From assembly GCF_022829295.1 (NCBI RefSeq), contig NZ_JAKSYH010000039.1, positions 17,319 through 81,318 of the forward strand: a DNA stretch of 64,000 bases, in the 5' to 3' direction. Under the pieces are notes generated by a model. The model saw only the letters and a list, made by a program, of their open reading frames with translations, was not told the origin of the DNA and did no database searches. The stretch's first letter is position 1. Each line of letters opens with the position of its first letter. The DNA is from Methylobacterium sp. J-088 (GTDB taxonomy: Bacteria; Pseudomonadota; Alphaproteobacteria; Rhizobiales; Beijerinckiaceae). Shown here piece by piece: positions 29,848-38,626 of the stretch. The translations under genes and the position numbers were made by a program.

Positions 29848-29937
29848 TTAGTTGAAGGTGTCGATCTCAGCGGACTCGTAGCTGGTAACTTCCATGCCAA
29901 CGCAGATCTCGGAAACGATCGGAGCAGTCCAGGCCAT
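29848..29937 (-). CDS. pqqA: PQQ precursor peptide PqqA, distal copy
   Basis: A 29-residue peptide beginning MAWTAPIVSEICVG and ending EIDTFN. Its glutamate (E16) and tyrosine (Y20) in the EVTSY core are the residues joined by PqqE to build pyrroloquinoline quinone. The length, the conserved core and the hydrophobic N-terminal leader match PqqA. AGGAGG sits directly upstream at good spacing. It differs from the proximal copy by one residue (T4 against S4) and by nine of 90 bases, mostly silent. No pqqBCDE gene follows; a strong terminator does. Confidence 0.95.
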   Translation of the reverse strand: MAWTAPIVSEICVGMEVTSYESAEIDTFN

Positions 29938-30018
29938 GTGTTCCTCCTAAGGGATTTCGTGTGGGTGACTGAAGCGTCCAGCGCAGCGGGAGCGTATTCC
30001 ACTCCCCGCGGGATCGGC

Positions 30019-30108
30019 TCAGTTGAAGGTGTCGATCTCGGCCGACTCGTAGCTGGTGACTTCCATGCCGACGCAGATCTCGGACACGATCGGGGCAGAC
30101 CAAGCCAT
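30019..30108 (-). CDS. pqqA: PQQ precursor peptide PqqA, proximal copy
   Basis: A 29-residue peptide beginning MAWSAPIVSEICVG, with the same E16-V-T-S-Y20 core and C-terminus as the neighbouring copy. It is the first gene of the tandem pair and is separated from the second by 81 bases. GAGGAG is upstream of its ATG. Nearly all differences between the copies are silent, which indicates purifying selection on both peptides. The pair probably serves to raise precursor supply for PQQ made by enzymes encoded elsewhere. Confidence 0.95.
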   Translation of the reverse strand: MAWSAPIVSEICVGMEVTSYESAEIDTFN

Positions 30109-30136
30109 GGCGTTTCTCCTCGTTGTTGGTGAAACC

Positions 30137-30166
30137 CATATAGGCAATATCTTGGACGCAATACAA
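30137..30166 (-). promoter_or_regulatory. candidate promoter of the pqqA pair
   Basis: Read on the minus strand, TTGTAT (30166-30161) and TATATG (30142-30137) are 18 bases apart, in an AT-rich island that stands out from the GC-rich surroundings. The start codon of the proximal pqqA follows at 30108. The boxes match the sigma-70 consensus only partly. Confidence 0.4.
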
Positions 30167-30511
30167 GTGAGCACAACACTTATATTTCTCATAGGGATTG
30201 GCGGCCGCCCCTGATGCCGCCGCGCGACACCAGCTGGCGTCCTGCGTGCGGAAGACTGAAAGCCCGCATCCCTGGAACGGTTACGGGTTGACGGAATTTG
30301 TGCGCGGGCGCACGACGCAGCCGCGCGACATCGCTCCGGCGGCGCCGCGCTCCCCCTTCAGCAGCGACCAGCGAAGCGACGTGCCCGACCGATCGTGCCT
30401 GCCGTGGCCGGCCCCGTTCCGTCATCCCGCCTGAGCCGCTGAGAGGCCTGGCCGCGGGGCGACCGGCGCACCGCCCGGTCACGGCTCTGACCCAGGATGA
30501 CCGGCGCCGCG
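30167..30511. other. intergenic region between pqqA and mgtE
   Basis: About 345 bases upstream of both the pqqA pair and mgtE. No further gene is seen. A TTGACG-like box near 30293 could belong to an mgtE promoter, but no -10 partner is clear. I cannot recognise an M-box fold in the leader. Confidence 0.35.
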
Positions 30512-30533
30512 TCGCCTCGTAACCACGAGGCGA
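30512..30533 (+). promoter_or_regulatory. hairpin that covers the mgtE ribosome-binding site
   Basis: TCGCCTCGT (30512-30520) pairs perfectly with ACGAGGCGA (30525-30533) around an AACC loop. The right arm contains the purine-rich GAGGCGAGG stretch that should serve as the Shine-Dalgarno site of mgtE, whose ATG is at 30538. The stem could therefore lower translation until it is opened. Confidence 0.5.
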
Positions 30534-30537
30534 GGCC

Positions 30538-31908
30538 ATGAACGAGATCGCCCCTTTCGACACGCGCATCGATCCGTCCGTGCTGGCCGCGCGACTCTCG
30601 GACGAGCGGGCTCCCGACATCGTCGAAAAGCTCAACGACGAAGCCCCCGAAGTCGCCGCCGCGATCCTGCTCGGCCTGCCGATCGAGCGGGCCGTCGAGG
30701 TACTCGACCAGCCGGAACTCGACTGCGTCGCCGACATCATCGAGATGCTGCCCCGCGACCGCGTCGCCGCCTACCTGTCGGGCATGTCGGCCGACCGGGT
30801 CACCGACGTCTTCCGCGAGATTGAGGAGCCGGGCCGTTCGGACCTGCGCGCCCGTCTCGACGCCGAGACCCGCGGCGCCGTCGACCGCCTCTCAGCCTAC
30901 GGCGAGGAGACGGTCGGCTCGTTGATGACCACCGAGTTCGTCACCGTACCGGGGACCTGGACGGTGGGCCAGACCCTGGAGCATATCCGCCACGTCGAGA
31001 AGACCCGCGAGACCATCTACGCGATCTTCGTGCTCGATCCGCGCACCCGCGCGCTGACCAAGGCGGTGCCCCTGCGCCGGCTGATCTCGGGGGATCCGAA
31101 CGACAACGTGCTGAGCGTCGCGCCGGGCCGGCGCCCGCTCGCCGTCTCGCCGACCGCGAGCCGCGAGGAAGCGGCCCGGCTGATCTCGAAGTACGACCTG
31201 CTGGCCCTGCCGGTGGTCGACGCGGTCGGCCACGTGATCGGCATCGTCACCGTCGACGACATGATCGACGCGATGATCGAGAAGCAGACGCAGGACGTGC
31301 AGCGCTTCGGCGGCATGGAGGCGCTGCCCGAGCCCTACATGGATATCGGTTTCTTCACGATGATCCGGAAGCGCGCCGGCTGGCTCTGCGCGCTGTTCCT
31401 GTCGGAGATGCTGACCGCCTCGGCCATGCAGGGCTTCGAGGGGGAGTTGGAGAAGGCGATCGTCCTGACGCTGTTCATCCCGCTGATCATGAGCTCGGGC
31501 GGCAATTCGGGCTCGCAGGCGACCTCGCTGCTGATCCGGGCGCTGGCCCTCCATCAGATCCGCCTGCGCGACTGGTGGCGGGTGGCGTTGCGCGAGCTAC
31601 CCACGGGCATGCTGCTCGGCGCGATCCTCGGGGTGATCGCGGTGATCCGGATCGTGGCGTGGCAGAAGCTCGGCCTCTACGATTACGGCGAGCACTGGCC
31701 GCTGGTCGCCGCCACGGTGGGGTTGGCGCTCGTCGGGATCGTGACCTTCGGCTCGCTGTCGGGTTCGATGCTGCCGTTCCTGCTCCAACGGCTCGGTTTC
31801 GACCCGGCCACCGCCTCGGCGCCGTTCGTGGCGACGCTGGTCGATGTCACCGGGCTCGTTATCTACTTCTCGGTGGCGCTGCTGATCCTGCGCGGGACGC
31901 TGCTGTAG
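30538..31908 (+). CDS. mgtE: magnesium transporter MgtE
   Basis: A 456-residue inner-membrane Mg2+ channel. The N-domain (residues about 20-130) has helical repeats such as LLGLPIERAVEVLDQPELDCVADIIEMLPRDRVAAYL. Two CBS domains follow (about 135-260), including VGSLMTTEFVTVP and LLALPVVDAVGHVIGIVTVDDMID. The C-terminal five-helix pore domain contains FIPLIMSSGGNSGSQATSLLIRALAL, the conserved selectivity region. In the family the N and CBS domains close the pore when Mg2+ is high. The gene stands alone, with a hairpin over its ribosome site, and converges with the acyl-CoA synthetase gene. Confidence 0.93.
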   Translation: MNEIAPFDTRIDPSVLAARLSDERAPDIVEKLNDEAPEVAAAILLGLPIERAVEVLDQPELDCVADIIEMLPRDRVAAYLSGMSADRVTDVFREIEEPGRSDLRARLDAETRGAVDRLSAYGEETVGSLMTTEFVTVPGTWTVGQTLEHIRHVEKTRETIYAIFVLDPRTRALTKAVPLRRLISGDPNDNVLSVAPGRRPLAVSPTASREEAARLISKYDLLALPVVDAVGHVIGIVTVDDMIDAMIEKQTQDVQRFGGMEALPEPYMDIGFFTMIRKRAGWLCALFLSEMLTASAMQGFEGELEKAIVLTLFIPLIMSSGGNSGSQATSLLIRALALHQIRLRDWWRVALRELPTGMLLGAILGVIAVIRIVAWQKLGLYDYGEHWPLVAATVGLALVGIVTFGSLSGSMLPFLLQRLGFDPATASAPFVATLVDVTGLVIYFSVALLILRGTLL

Positions 31909-31916
31909 GGCGCACC

Positions 31917-33455
31917 TTACTCGACCGCTTCGGCCAGCCGCTTCCGCTGCACCTTACCGTTGGCCGTCCGTGGCAGGGACTGCAGGAAGCGGATCTCCCG
32001 CGGGCGCTTGTAGGCGGCGAGCCGTTCTGCGCACCACGCGAGCAGCGCCTCCGCGTCGGGCTCTGCATCCGGCTGCAGCACCACGAATCCGCAGATGACT
32101 GAGACATCCGCGCGCACGGGCAACTCCGCAACGCCGACTTCTGCCACCGATGGGTGGGCGGCCAGCACCACCTCCACCTCGTTGGGCGAGACCCGGTAGC
32201 CCATCGCCTTCATCAGGTCGTTGTTGCGGCCCTCGAACCAGAGGTAGCCGTCGGCATCGAGCCGGGCGAGGTCGCCGCCGACGAACCAGTCGCCGCGCAT
32301 CACCTCGGCTTCTTCTTCGGGCCGGTTCCAGTAGCCCAGCATCAGGGCCGGCTCGGAGCGGTGGACGGCCAGCAGTCCGGTCTCGCCCGCCGGCAGCGGG
32401 ACCGGCTCGCCCTCCGTCGGCAGGATCGCCACGCGCCGCCCGGGTTGCGGCTTGCCGGCCGAGCCGGGGCGCACCGGGATCGTGGGGCCACTGGAGATAT
32501 AGGTCGAGATCTCGCTCATCCCGAGCGCCTCATAGAGGGGCGTGCCGGTGGCTTCGCGCCACGCCGCGAGCAGTTCCACCGGGAGCGGTTCGCCCGCCGT
32601 GCAGCCATGGCGCAGGCGCGACAGGTCGTGGGCCTCCAGAGCGCCGTATTTCAGGATCTGGCGGTAGAGGGTCGGCACGGCGGCGAAGACCGTGGCGCCG
32701 TAGTCCGCGATCAGCCGCGGCCAGACCGCGGGATCGCGCGGGCCGTTGTACAGCACCGCCGTGGCGCCCACCGACCACGGATCGCTGAGGCCCACGCCCA
32801 GCGTGTAGGTCCAGTTCATGGTACCGGCGTGCAGCATCACGTCGGATTCGGTGAGGCCGAGCCAGTGGGCGAGCATCGGCCGGCGGCCATAGGCGGCGCG
32901 GTGCGCGTGCAGCACGCCCTTCGGCCGGCTCGTCGTGCCAGAGGTGTAGATCAGCATCGCCGGATCGTCCGCGGCGGTGTCGGCGTAGTCGGGAAGCGGC
33001 GGCCCGGCCTTCAAGGCGGCGATCGCCGCGGTATCGAGGAGCAGCCTGTCGCCCAGGACCTCCGGCGCGACGATGCCGCCGCTTCCGACGACCACAGCGG
33101 CGGCGCCCGAATTCTCCATCAGGAACGCCGCCTCGCCCTCCGTGAGCTGCGGCGAGGAGGGCAGCGACACCAGCCCGGCCGCGAGCGCGCCGAAATGCAC
33201 GAGGACGTAATCGGCCTCGTTGCCCATCCGGATCATCACCCGGTCGCCCGGTGCGAGCCCGAGCCCGAGCAGGCCCGCCGCGATGCCGCGCACCGCGCGC
33301 TCGACCGCATCGAATGAGAGCCGTTCGACCGTGCCGTCGCCCACCATCACAAGGGCGGTCTTGTCGGGGTGCAGCCGCGCGTTCTCGGCGAGGCAGTACC
33401 GGGCCGCGTTGAACCGCGCGGGCGGATGGCGATCGTCAGGCAGTGTGTCGGGCAC
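31917..33455 (-). CDS. AMP-dependent acyl-CoA synthetase, benzoate-CoA-ligase-like
   Basis: A protein of about 512 residues that activates a carboxylic acid to the acyl-adenylate and then the CoA thioester. The AMP-binding P-loop reads LIYTSGTTSRPKGVLHAH. Later motifs are YEALGMSEIS, GDWFVGGDLARLDADGYLWFEGR and MKAMGYRVSPNEVE, and SLPRTANGKVQRKRL holds the catalytic lysine. The layout resembles benzoate- or medium-chain-acyl-CoA ligases. The start is uncertain: GTG at 33455 after GGGGAAG is preferred because upstream codons look non-coding. It ends nine bases from the mgtE stop, in convergence. Confidence 0.82.
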   Translation of the reverse strand: MPDTLPDDRHPPARFNAARYCLAENARLHPDKTALVMVGDGTVERLSFDAVERAVRGIAAGLLGLGLAPGDRVMIRMGNEADYVLVHFGALAAGLVSLPSSPQLTEGEAAFLMENSGAAAVVVGSGGIVAPEVLGDRLLLDTAAIAALKAGPPLPDYADTAADDPAMLIYTSGTTSRPKGVLHAHRAAYGRRPMLAHWLGLTESDVMLHAGTMNWTYTLGVGLSDPWSVGATAVLYNGPRDPAVWPRLIADYGATVFAAVPTLYRQILKYGALEAHDLSRLRHGCTAGEPLPVELLAAWREATGTPLYEALGMSEISTYISSGPTIPVRPGSAGKPQPGRRVAILPTEGEPVPLPAGETGLLAVHRSEPALMLGYWNRPEEEAEVMRGDWFVGGDLARLDADGYLWFEGRNNDLMKAMGYRVSPNEVEVVLAAHPSVAEVGVAELPVRADVSVICGFVVLQPDAEPDAEALLAWCAERLAAYKRPREIRFLQSLPRTANGKVQRKRLAEAVE

Positions 33456-33519
33456 CGGGCGCTTCCCCAGAAGTAGGCTTTTGACCCGTGTCCTGCCTGC
33501 GCGTGCCGTCGTCAACAGA

Positions 33520-33593
33520 AGGGGGACGGCAGCGCCGTGCGGCGCCAGCCCGTCCCCCTGAAGATGCTCGATCCGGGCGGGCCCGGATCGAGC
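33520..33593 (-). terminator. two strong hairpins after rplI
   Basis: A perfect 13-bp stem (GCTCGATCCGGGC at 33566-33578 with GCCCGGATCGAGC at 33581-33593) lies just after the rplI stop. A second long stem follows (AGGGGGACGG at 33520-33529 with CCGTCCCCCT at 33550-33559, plus an inner GCGCCG/CGGCGC). Neither has a clear T-run. Together they probably end or protect the ribosomal-protein transcript. Confidence 0.6.
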
Positions 33594-33609
33594 GGCATTG
33601 CGAAGCGGA

Positions 33610-34182
33610 TCAGCCGCGGTCGTCGGCGCCCTCGCCGGCATCGGCCAGCGCCGCGCCGACTTCGAGGCCGAGATCGTCGAGGTTGAATGCCTCGCGCTCG
33701 GTCACGGACTCGCCGCGGGCCTGACGCTCGGCCTCCTCGGGGCTGCGGGCGACGTTGACGGTGACCTCAACCTCGACCTCGGGGTGCAGCACCACCGGGA
33801 CCTTGTGCAGGCCGAGCGTCTTGATCGGCTGGTTCAGGGTGAACTGGCCGCGATCCACCGTGAAGCCGTCCTTCGCGACGACATCGGCGAGGTCGCGGGT
33901 CGAGACCGAGCCGTAGAGCACGCCGGTCTCACCCGACTGGCGGATCAGGACGAAGCTCTGGCCGTTCAGCTTCTCGGCCACAGCCTCGGCGTCCTTCTTG
34001 CGGTCGAGGTTGCGGGCCTCGAGCTGGGCGCGCTGGGCCTCGAAGTGCTTCTTGTTGTTTTCCGTCGCACGCAGGGCCTTGCCGCGGGCGAGCAGGAAGT
34101 TGCGGGCGAAGCCCGGGCGGACATTCACGGTCTCGCCCATCTGGCCCAGCTTGGCCACGCGCTCGAGCAGGATCACTTCCAT
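33610..34182 (-). CDS. rplI: 50S ribosomal protein L9
   Basis: A 190-residue L9. The N-domain [37 protein letters not shown] binds 23S rRNA, the long connecting helix runs through [32 protein letters not shown], and the C-domain includes [19 protein letters not shown]. At 190 residues it is longer than the roughly 150-residue E. coli protein because of an acidic C-terminal tail ([22 protein letters not shown]), common in this bacterial group. It is last in the rpsF-rpsR-DUF2232-rplI cluster, and two hairpins follow. Confidence 0.96.
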   Translation of the reverse strand: MEVILLERVAKLGQMGETVNVRPGFARNFLLARGKALRATENNKKHFEAQRAQLEARNLDRKKDAEAVAEKLNGQSFVLIRQSGETGVLYGSVSTRDLADVVAKDGFTVDRGQFTLNQPIKTLGLHKVPVVLHPEVEVEVTVNVARSPEEAERQARGESVTEREAFNLDDLGLEVGAALADAGEGADDRG

Positions 34183-34223
34183 GGTCTTTCTCCTTCAGAT
34201 GGTCGGCCACGCGGGCCGGGGTT

Positions 34224-35270
34224 TCACGGCGCCGGGTTGTTCCTCGGGCGATCCTGGGAACGCCGGCGGTCGAGGGCTGTGTCGGCGAGGCCGAACAGGG
34301 TGAGGGCGACGAGGGCGATGCCCTGCGTCACGAACAGGATCAGGTACAGCCCGAACAGCATCAGGGTGCGCCCGGGCCGGCCGCGGGAGCGGTCGTGGAA
34401 GGCGGCGAGGCCCTGCAGCGCGAAGGCCGCGCTGAACCCCCCCACCAGGGCGACGCCGAGCACGCCGACATAGCCGGGGCCGAGGCACATCAGCAGTGCA
34501 GCGCCGAGGGCGGCGAGCGTGATCCGCGGCATGGTGGTCGACGGAAGATCCGGCCAGGGCCGCGGCAGACGGCCGGAAATCTTCACGATCCGGGCCGAGG
34601 CCCAGAGATAGAAGGCGAGCAGCAGCGCCAGCCCGTTGGCCGCGAAGGCCGGCACCACGCGCGCCAGGGCGTCGGCCATCTCGGTCCGCGTGACGTCGGC
34701 GTCATCGGTTTCGGCCGGGGTCTGCGTATCGGTGTCGGCGCCCGCATCCTGGCCGGACCGGTCGGTCTCGGCCGGTGGCGCCTCGGCCCGGCGGCCCTGC
34801 TCGGCCGTGCGGGTGGCGGGCATGCGGGCCTGCACCAGCGTCTGGGCGAGGCTGCGCAACTGCCGATCGAAGGCGGCGTGGTTCGGCGAGGACAGGACCG
34901 CGATGGCGATGAAAGCCAGAGCCGCCGTGGCGGCGATCCATCCGAGCAGGCGGCCGGTGGGATACCATTCGAGGCCGCGGGCCGTTTCGCGCCCGAGGAG
35001 CGTCAGGTAGGCGAGCCACCAAGCGGGAAGGGCGATGTAGGCGCCGAAGGCCAGACCCATGAAGGGCGCGATCACCAGGGCGAGGGCAAGGCTGCCCGCC
35101 GCCGCCGCCGTCAAGGCGACCTTGTGGCTCCAGCCGAGGCCGACGATCAGGATCGGCAGCGGCGCCACGAGATAGAGCAGGATCGCGAGCGGCGTCGCCT
35201 TCAGAAGCACCCCGAACAGGAGTGCCGAGACGAGCCCAGCGCCGATACCGATGCCGATTTGCTGTACCAT
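34224..35270 (-). CDS. DUF2232 membrane protein
   Basis: A 348-residue integral membrane protein with about eight hydrophobic helices. The N-terminal half contains GLVSALLFGVLLKATPLAILLYLVAPLPILIVGLGWSH. A polar loop rich in Thr, Glu and Asp (about residues 165-200) separates it from C-terminal helices such as LLLAFYLWASARIVKISGRLPRPWPDLPS. Genes of the DUF2232 (YybS-like) family commonly sit between rpsR and rplI in alphaproteobacteria, as here. The function is unknown, and the position may be just conserved operon order. Confidence 0.85.
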   Translation of the reverse strand: MVQQIGIGIGAGLVSALLFGVLLKATPLAILLYLVAPLPILIVGLGWSHKVALTAAAAGSLALALVIAPFMGLAFGAYIALPAWWLAYLTLLGRETARGLEWYPTGRLLGWIAATAALAFIAIAVLSSPNHAAFDRQLRSLAQTLVQARMPATRTAEQGRRAEAPPAETDRSGQDAGADTDTQTPAETDDADVTRTEMADALARVVPAFAANGLALLLAFYLWASARIVKISGRLPRPWPDLPSTTMPRITLAALGAALLMCLGPGYVGVLGVALVGGFSAAFALQGLAAFHDRSRGRPGRTLMLFGLYLILFVTQGIALVALTLFGLADTALDRRRSQDRPRNNPAP

Positions 35271-35399
35271 GGATTCCGCTGTCCCACTGCCGCTGCGGCA
35301 GGGTTAGAGGCGACTCCGCGCCCCAACGATCGGGCGACCAGGGCCGCCCTCTGCGAGGACCGGCCCGGGCAGATGCCGGGCCGGTGGGTGATCCGTGAT

Positions 35400-35663
35400 T
35401 TACTTGATCACGTAGGGCAGCAGGCCGAGGAAGCGTGCGCGCTTGATCGCCTGAGCGAGCTCACGCTGCTTCTTGGCCGAGACCGCGGTGATCCGCGACG
35501 GCACGATCTTGCCGCGCTCGGACACATAGCGGGACAGGAGCTTCACGTCCTTGTAGTCGATCTTCGGCGCGTTCGCGCCGGAGAACGGGCAGGTCTTGCG
35601 ACGACGGAAGAAGGGGCGGCGTCCACCGCCCGCACCAGCACCAGCACCAGCACCGAATGCCAT
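35400..35663 (-). CDS. rpsR: 30S ribosomal protein S18
   Basis: An 87-residue S18. The core [68 protein letters not shown] is clear. The N-terminus carries an unusual alternating Gly-Ala stretch ([16 protein letters not shown]). S18 pairs with S6 on the small subunit, and its gene lies four bases downstream of rpsF. Confidence 0.97.
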   Translation of the reverse strand: MAFGAGAGAGAGGGRRPFFRRRKTCPFSGANAPKIDYKDVKLLSRYVSERGKIVPSRITAVSAKKQRELAQAIKRARFLGLLPYVIK

Positions 35664-35666
35664 GGG

Positions 35667-36131
35667 TTAGCCCTCCCCGCCGAAGCTGCGCTCGCCGCGA
35701 TCACCCCGATCGCCGCGGTCACCCCGGTCGCCGCCGAAGCCGCCACCACCGCCGAAGCCCTCATCGTCACGACGACGGCCGCGCTCGCGATCCTTGCGGT
35801 CGTCGCGGTCGCGCTTTTGCATCATGGCGGACGGCTCCTGGTCGAGCTCCTCGACCCGGACGGTCATGAAGCGCAGGACGTCCTCGGAGATCTGCATCTG
35901 GCGCTCCATCTCGGCAATCGCGGCCGGCGGGGCGTCGATGTTCAGCAGCGCGAAATGCGCCTTGCGGTTCTTCTTGATCCGATAGGCGAGGGATTTCACG
36001 CCCCACATCTCGATCTTCTCGAGACGGCCACCGTTCTGCTCGATCACACCCTTGTAGGTGTCGATCATCGTCTCGACCTGCTGGGACGTCACGTCCTGGC
36101 GGGCCAAGAGCACATGCTCGTAGAGAGGCAT
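35667..36131 (-). CDS. rpsF: 30S ribosomal protein S6
   Basis: A 154-residue S6. [35 protein letters not shown] and the following strands form the S6 core (about residues 1-97). The last 50 residues are a low-complexity tail of Arg, Asp and Gly ([21 protein letters not shown]), which is disordered. In E. coli the S6 tail is short and receives glutamates; here it is a basic/acidic RGD repeat. The ATG at 36131 is preceded by AAAGG. It is first in the minus-strand cluster. Confidence 0.96.
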   Translation of the reverse strand: MPLYEHVLLARQDVTSQQVETMIDTYKGVIEQNGGRLEKIEMWGVKSLAYRIKKNRKAHFALLNIDAPPAAIAEMERQMQISEDVLRFMTVRVEELDQEPSAMMQKRDRDDRKDRERGRRRDDEGFGGGGGFGGDRGDRGDRGDRGERSFGGEG

Positions 36132-36352
36132 TGTCGGGCCTTTCGTCGTCAAAAGGAGCCCGGCCGCCCGGAGGCGGGTGGTTCGGGCCGGTTCAGATCG
36201 CGAATCGCCCGGCGCCAAGCCCTTCGAGCCGATTTTCAGGCCCGAGCGGTTGATCGAAGGCGGAGACACCGGACGACGGGATCTTGACGAGCCCTATGCC
36301 GCAAGCGGCACCGTCCGTTCAGCCCCCGGCCGGAGCGAACGCGAGGGGCGGC

Positions 36353-36380
36353 GCATAGTCGGTTTTTGCTGGGATGGCAA
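36353..36380 (-). promoter_or_regulatory. promoter candidate of the rpsF cluster
   Basis: Read on the minus strand, TTGCCA (36380-36375) and CTATGC (36358-36353) are separated by 16 bases. The same arrangement (TTGCCG, 16 bases, CTATGG) stands before rpsB, so both probably belong to one growth-linked promoter class. It lies about 220 bases upstream of rpsF. Confidence 0.55.
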
Positions 36381-36512
36381 GCCGGAGTGGTTCGCGAATA
36401 GAGCCGGCGCGCGGCGCAACATCCGTTACGCCGGCTTGCCGGAACGTCAGCACGCCAGCATATCGCGGCCAGAAGCCCGGCGCATCACGCCGATCTTGGG
36501 ACGAACCAGCGG

Positions 36513-37262
36513 ATGACCTCCGAAAAGCTGCGCCTCGGCGTCAACATCGATCACGTCGCCACCGTCCGCAACGCCCGCGGCGGCGACTATCCTGACCCGA
36601 TGCGGGCTGCGTTGCTCGCGGTCGAGGCCGGGGCGGACGGCATCACCGCGCACCTGCGCGAGGACCGGCGCCATATCCGCGACAGCGACATCGTGGCGCT
36701 CAAGCGTGGCCTGTCCGTTCCGCTCAACTTCGAGATGGCGGCGACCGACGAGATGGTGGCGATCGCGCTGAGCACCCGACCGCACGCCGCCTGCCTCGTT
36801 CCGGAGAAGCGCGAGGAACGCACCACCGAGGGGGGCCTCGACATCATCCGCGGTCGCGACCACCTCGCCCCACGCATCAGGGCGCTGTCGGAAGCCGGTA
36901 TCCGGGTGTCGCTGTTCGTGGAACCGGAACCGGCGGTGATGGAGGCCGCCCGGGCCCTCGGCGCACCGGTGGTCGAGCTGCATACCGGCAGCTACTGTGA
37001 GGCCGCCCTGGACGACGATGCGGCGCGGACCGCGCACGAGCTGGCCCGGATCCGGCGCGCCGCCGAGCACGGCGCCGGCCTGGGGCTTGAGATCCATGCC
37101 GGCCACGGCCTCACCCTCGGCAGCGTCGGTCCCGTCGCGGCTCTCCCACAGATCCGGGAGCTCAACATCGGCCATTCCCTGATTGCCGACGCGATCTTCG
37201 CAGGGCTCGCCCAGGCCGTGCGGGACATGCGGGCCGCCATGGATCGGGCCCGGTCCTCATGA
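36513..37262 (+). CDS. pdxJ: pyridoxine 5'-phosphate synthase PdxJ
   Basis: A 249-residue TIM-barrel enzyme that condenses 1-deoxyxylulose 5-phosphate with 3-amino-2-oxopropyl phosphate to pyridoxine 5'-phosphate. [45 protein letters not shown] and [20 protein letters not shown] are conserved active-site segments. [11 protein letters not shown] and [14 protein letters not shown] form the phosphate site. It begins the pdxJ-acpS-lepB-rnc-era chain, and its TGA overlaps the acpS ATG. The enzyme uses deoxyxylulose phosphate, which also feeds the dxr step further along the window. Confidence 0.97.
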   Translation: MTSEKLRLGVNIDHVATVRNARGGDYPDPMRAALLAVEAGADGITAHLREDRRHIRDSDIVALKRGLSVPLNFEMAATDEMVAIALSTRPHAACLVPEKREERTTEGGLDIIRGRDHLAPRIRALSEAGIRVSLFVEPEPAVMEAARALGAPVVELHTGSYCEAALDDDAARTAHELARIRRAAEHGAGLGLEIHAGHGLTLGSVGPVAALPQIRELNIGHSLIADAIFAGLAQAVRDMRAAMDRARSS

Positions 37263-37669
37263 TCATCGGAATTGGATCGGACCTCTGCGACATTCGCCGG
37301 ATCGCCCGGACCTTGGAGCGCCACGGCGCGCGGTTCACCCATCGCGTCTTCACAGACGGGGAACGGGCACGCTGCGACGCGCGCGCCGCCCGCGCCGAGG
37401 GATATGCCCGGCGCTTTGCTGCTAAGGAGGCCTGCGCCAAGGCGCTCGGCACAGGCCTCAGCGGCGGTGTGTTCTGGCGCGACATGGAGGTGGTGAACCT
37501 CCCCTCTGGCCAGCCGACCCTGCACCTCACCGGAGGGGCCGCAGAGCGACTCACGGAGTTGCTGCCGCCGGGCCATGCGGCCCACCTTCACGTCAGCCTG
37601 ACCGACGATCCACCCCTGGCACAAGCCTTCGTGATCATCGAGGCGCTGCCGGCCGCGAATGCCGCCTGA
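37259..37669 (+). CDS. acpS: holo-[acyl-carrier-protein] synthase
   Basis: A 136-residue phosphopantetheinyl transferase that attaches 4'-phosphopantetheine from CoA to apo-[26 protein letters not shown] holds the metal-binding Asp, and [17 protein letters not shown] the second metal-binding Glu with its lysine. [21 protein letters not shown] forms the last conserved strands. It overlaps pdxJ in an ATGA arrangement. The position is canonical for alphaproteobacteria. Confidence 0.96.
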   Translation: MIIGIGSDLCDIRRIARTLERHGARFTHRVFTDGERARCDARAARAEGYARRFAAKEACAKALGTGLSGGVFWRDMEVVNLPSGQPTLHLTGGAAERLTELLPPGHAAHLHVSLTDDPPLAQAFVIIEALPAANAA

Positions 37670-37834
37670 CGAGCGCGCGGATTAGCCGGCCCCCTTCGTG
37701 CGTTGCGGGGGGATCGCGCTTGGTCTAGACCCGCCGCTCACGGCGGACACGATTGCGGCGTATTCCTCGGGACAACCGCTGACCGCGCCGCCTCCGCAGG
37801 CGGCAGACGACGCAATTTCAACCGAAGACGGAAC

Positions 37835-38626
37835 GTGCGCGTGGATTACGACGGCAAGCCGCTCAGGAAGCCCGCCGAAACCGGCACCTGGGCCAGCATC
37901 CGCGAGACCCTGAAGGTCGGCATCCAGGCGCTGCTCATCGCCCTCGTGGTGCGGACGCTGCTGTTTCAGCCGTTCAACATCCCGTCCGGCTCGCTGGTGC
38001 CGACCCTGCTGATCGGCGATTATCTGTTCGTTTCAAAATACTCTTACGGCTACTCCAAGTATTCGCTGCCGCTTTCGGAATACATTCCGGTCCAGGCCGA
38101 TGGCCGGATCTGGGCCGCCGAGCCGAAGCGTGGCGACATTGCGGTGTTCAAGCTGCCGAAGGACAATTCCACCGATTACATCAAGCGCGTGATCGGCCTG
38201 CCGGGCGACAAGATTCAGATGATCGACGGCGTGCTCAACATCAACGGCAAGGCGGTCAAGCGCGAGCGGATCTCCGACTACGAGACGACCGATCCCTACG
38301 GACAGGCGACCAAGGTGCCGCAATACCTGGAAACCCTGCCCAACGGCGTGGTCCATAATGTGATCGAGCGCGACGGCGACAACGGCTTCTGGGACAAGAC
38401 CGAACTCTATACGGTCCCGGCCGGCCACTTCTTCATGATGGGCGACAACCGCGACAACTCCACCGATTCGCGCGATCTCGCCAATGTCGGCTACGTGCCC
38501 TTCGCCAATTTCGTGGGCCGGGCCGAGATGATCTTCTTCTCGATCGACGAGGGCACGCCGGCGTGGCAGGTCTGGAACTGGCCGGCCCATGTCCGCTGGT
38601 CGCGCCTGTTCTCGACGATCCATTGA
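37835..38626 (+). CDS. lepB: signal peptidase I
   Basis: A 263-residue membrane-bound serine protease that removes signal peptides at the periplasmic face. One N-terminal helix (LKVGIQALLIALVVRTLLF) precedes the nucleophile serine (S53) in IPSGSLVPTL; the general-base lysine (K117) is in DYIKRVIGLPGD. The box GHFFMMGDNRDNSTDSR completes the site. It starts with GTG at 37835 behind GAAGACGGA, and longer forms have no ribosome site. It is followed directly by rnc, as in many proteobacteria. Confidence 0.95.
   Translation: MRVDYDGKPLRKPAETGTWASIRETLKVGIQALLIALVVRTLLFQPFNIPSGSLVPTLLIGDYLFVSKYSYGYSKYSLPLSEYIPVQADGRIWAAEPKRGDIAVFKLPKDNSTDYIKRVIGLPGDKIQMIDGVLNINGKAVKRERISDYETTDPYGQATKVPQYLETLPNGVVHNVIERDGDNGFWDKTELYTVPAGHFFMMGDNRDNSTDSRDLANVGYVPFANFVGRAEMIFFSIDEGTPAWQVWNWPAHVRWSRLFSTIH

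Noticed and set aside
29848..30108. A ribosomally made natural-product precursor other than PqqA
   Set aside because: The peptide length, EVTSY core and sequence match PqqA closely, and no other modifying enzyme is nearby.
30167..30537. An M-box or other known Mg riboswitch before mgtE
   Set aside because: I could not recognise the conserved M-box loops. Only the short stem over the ribosome site is supported; a covariance-model search would be decisive.
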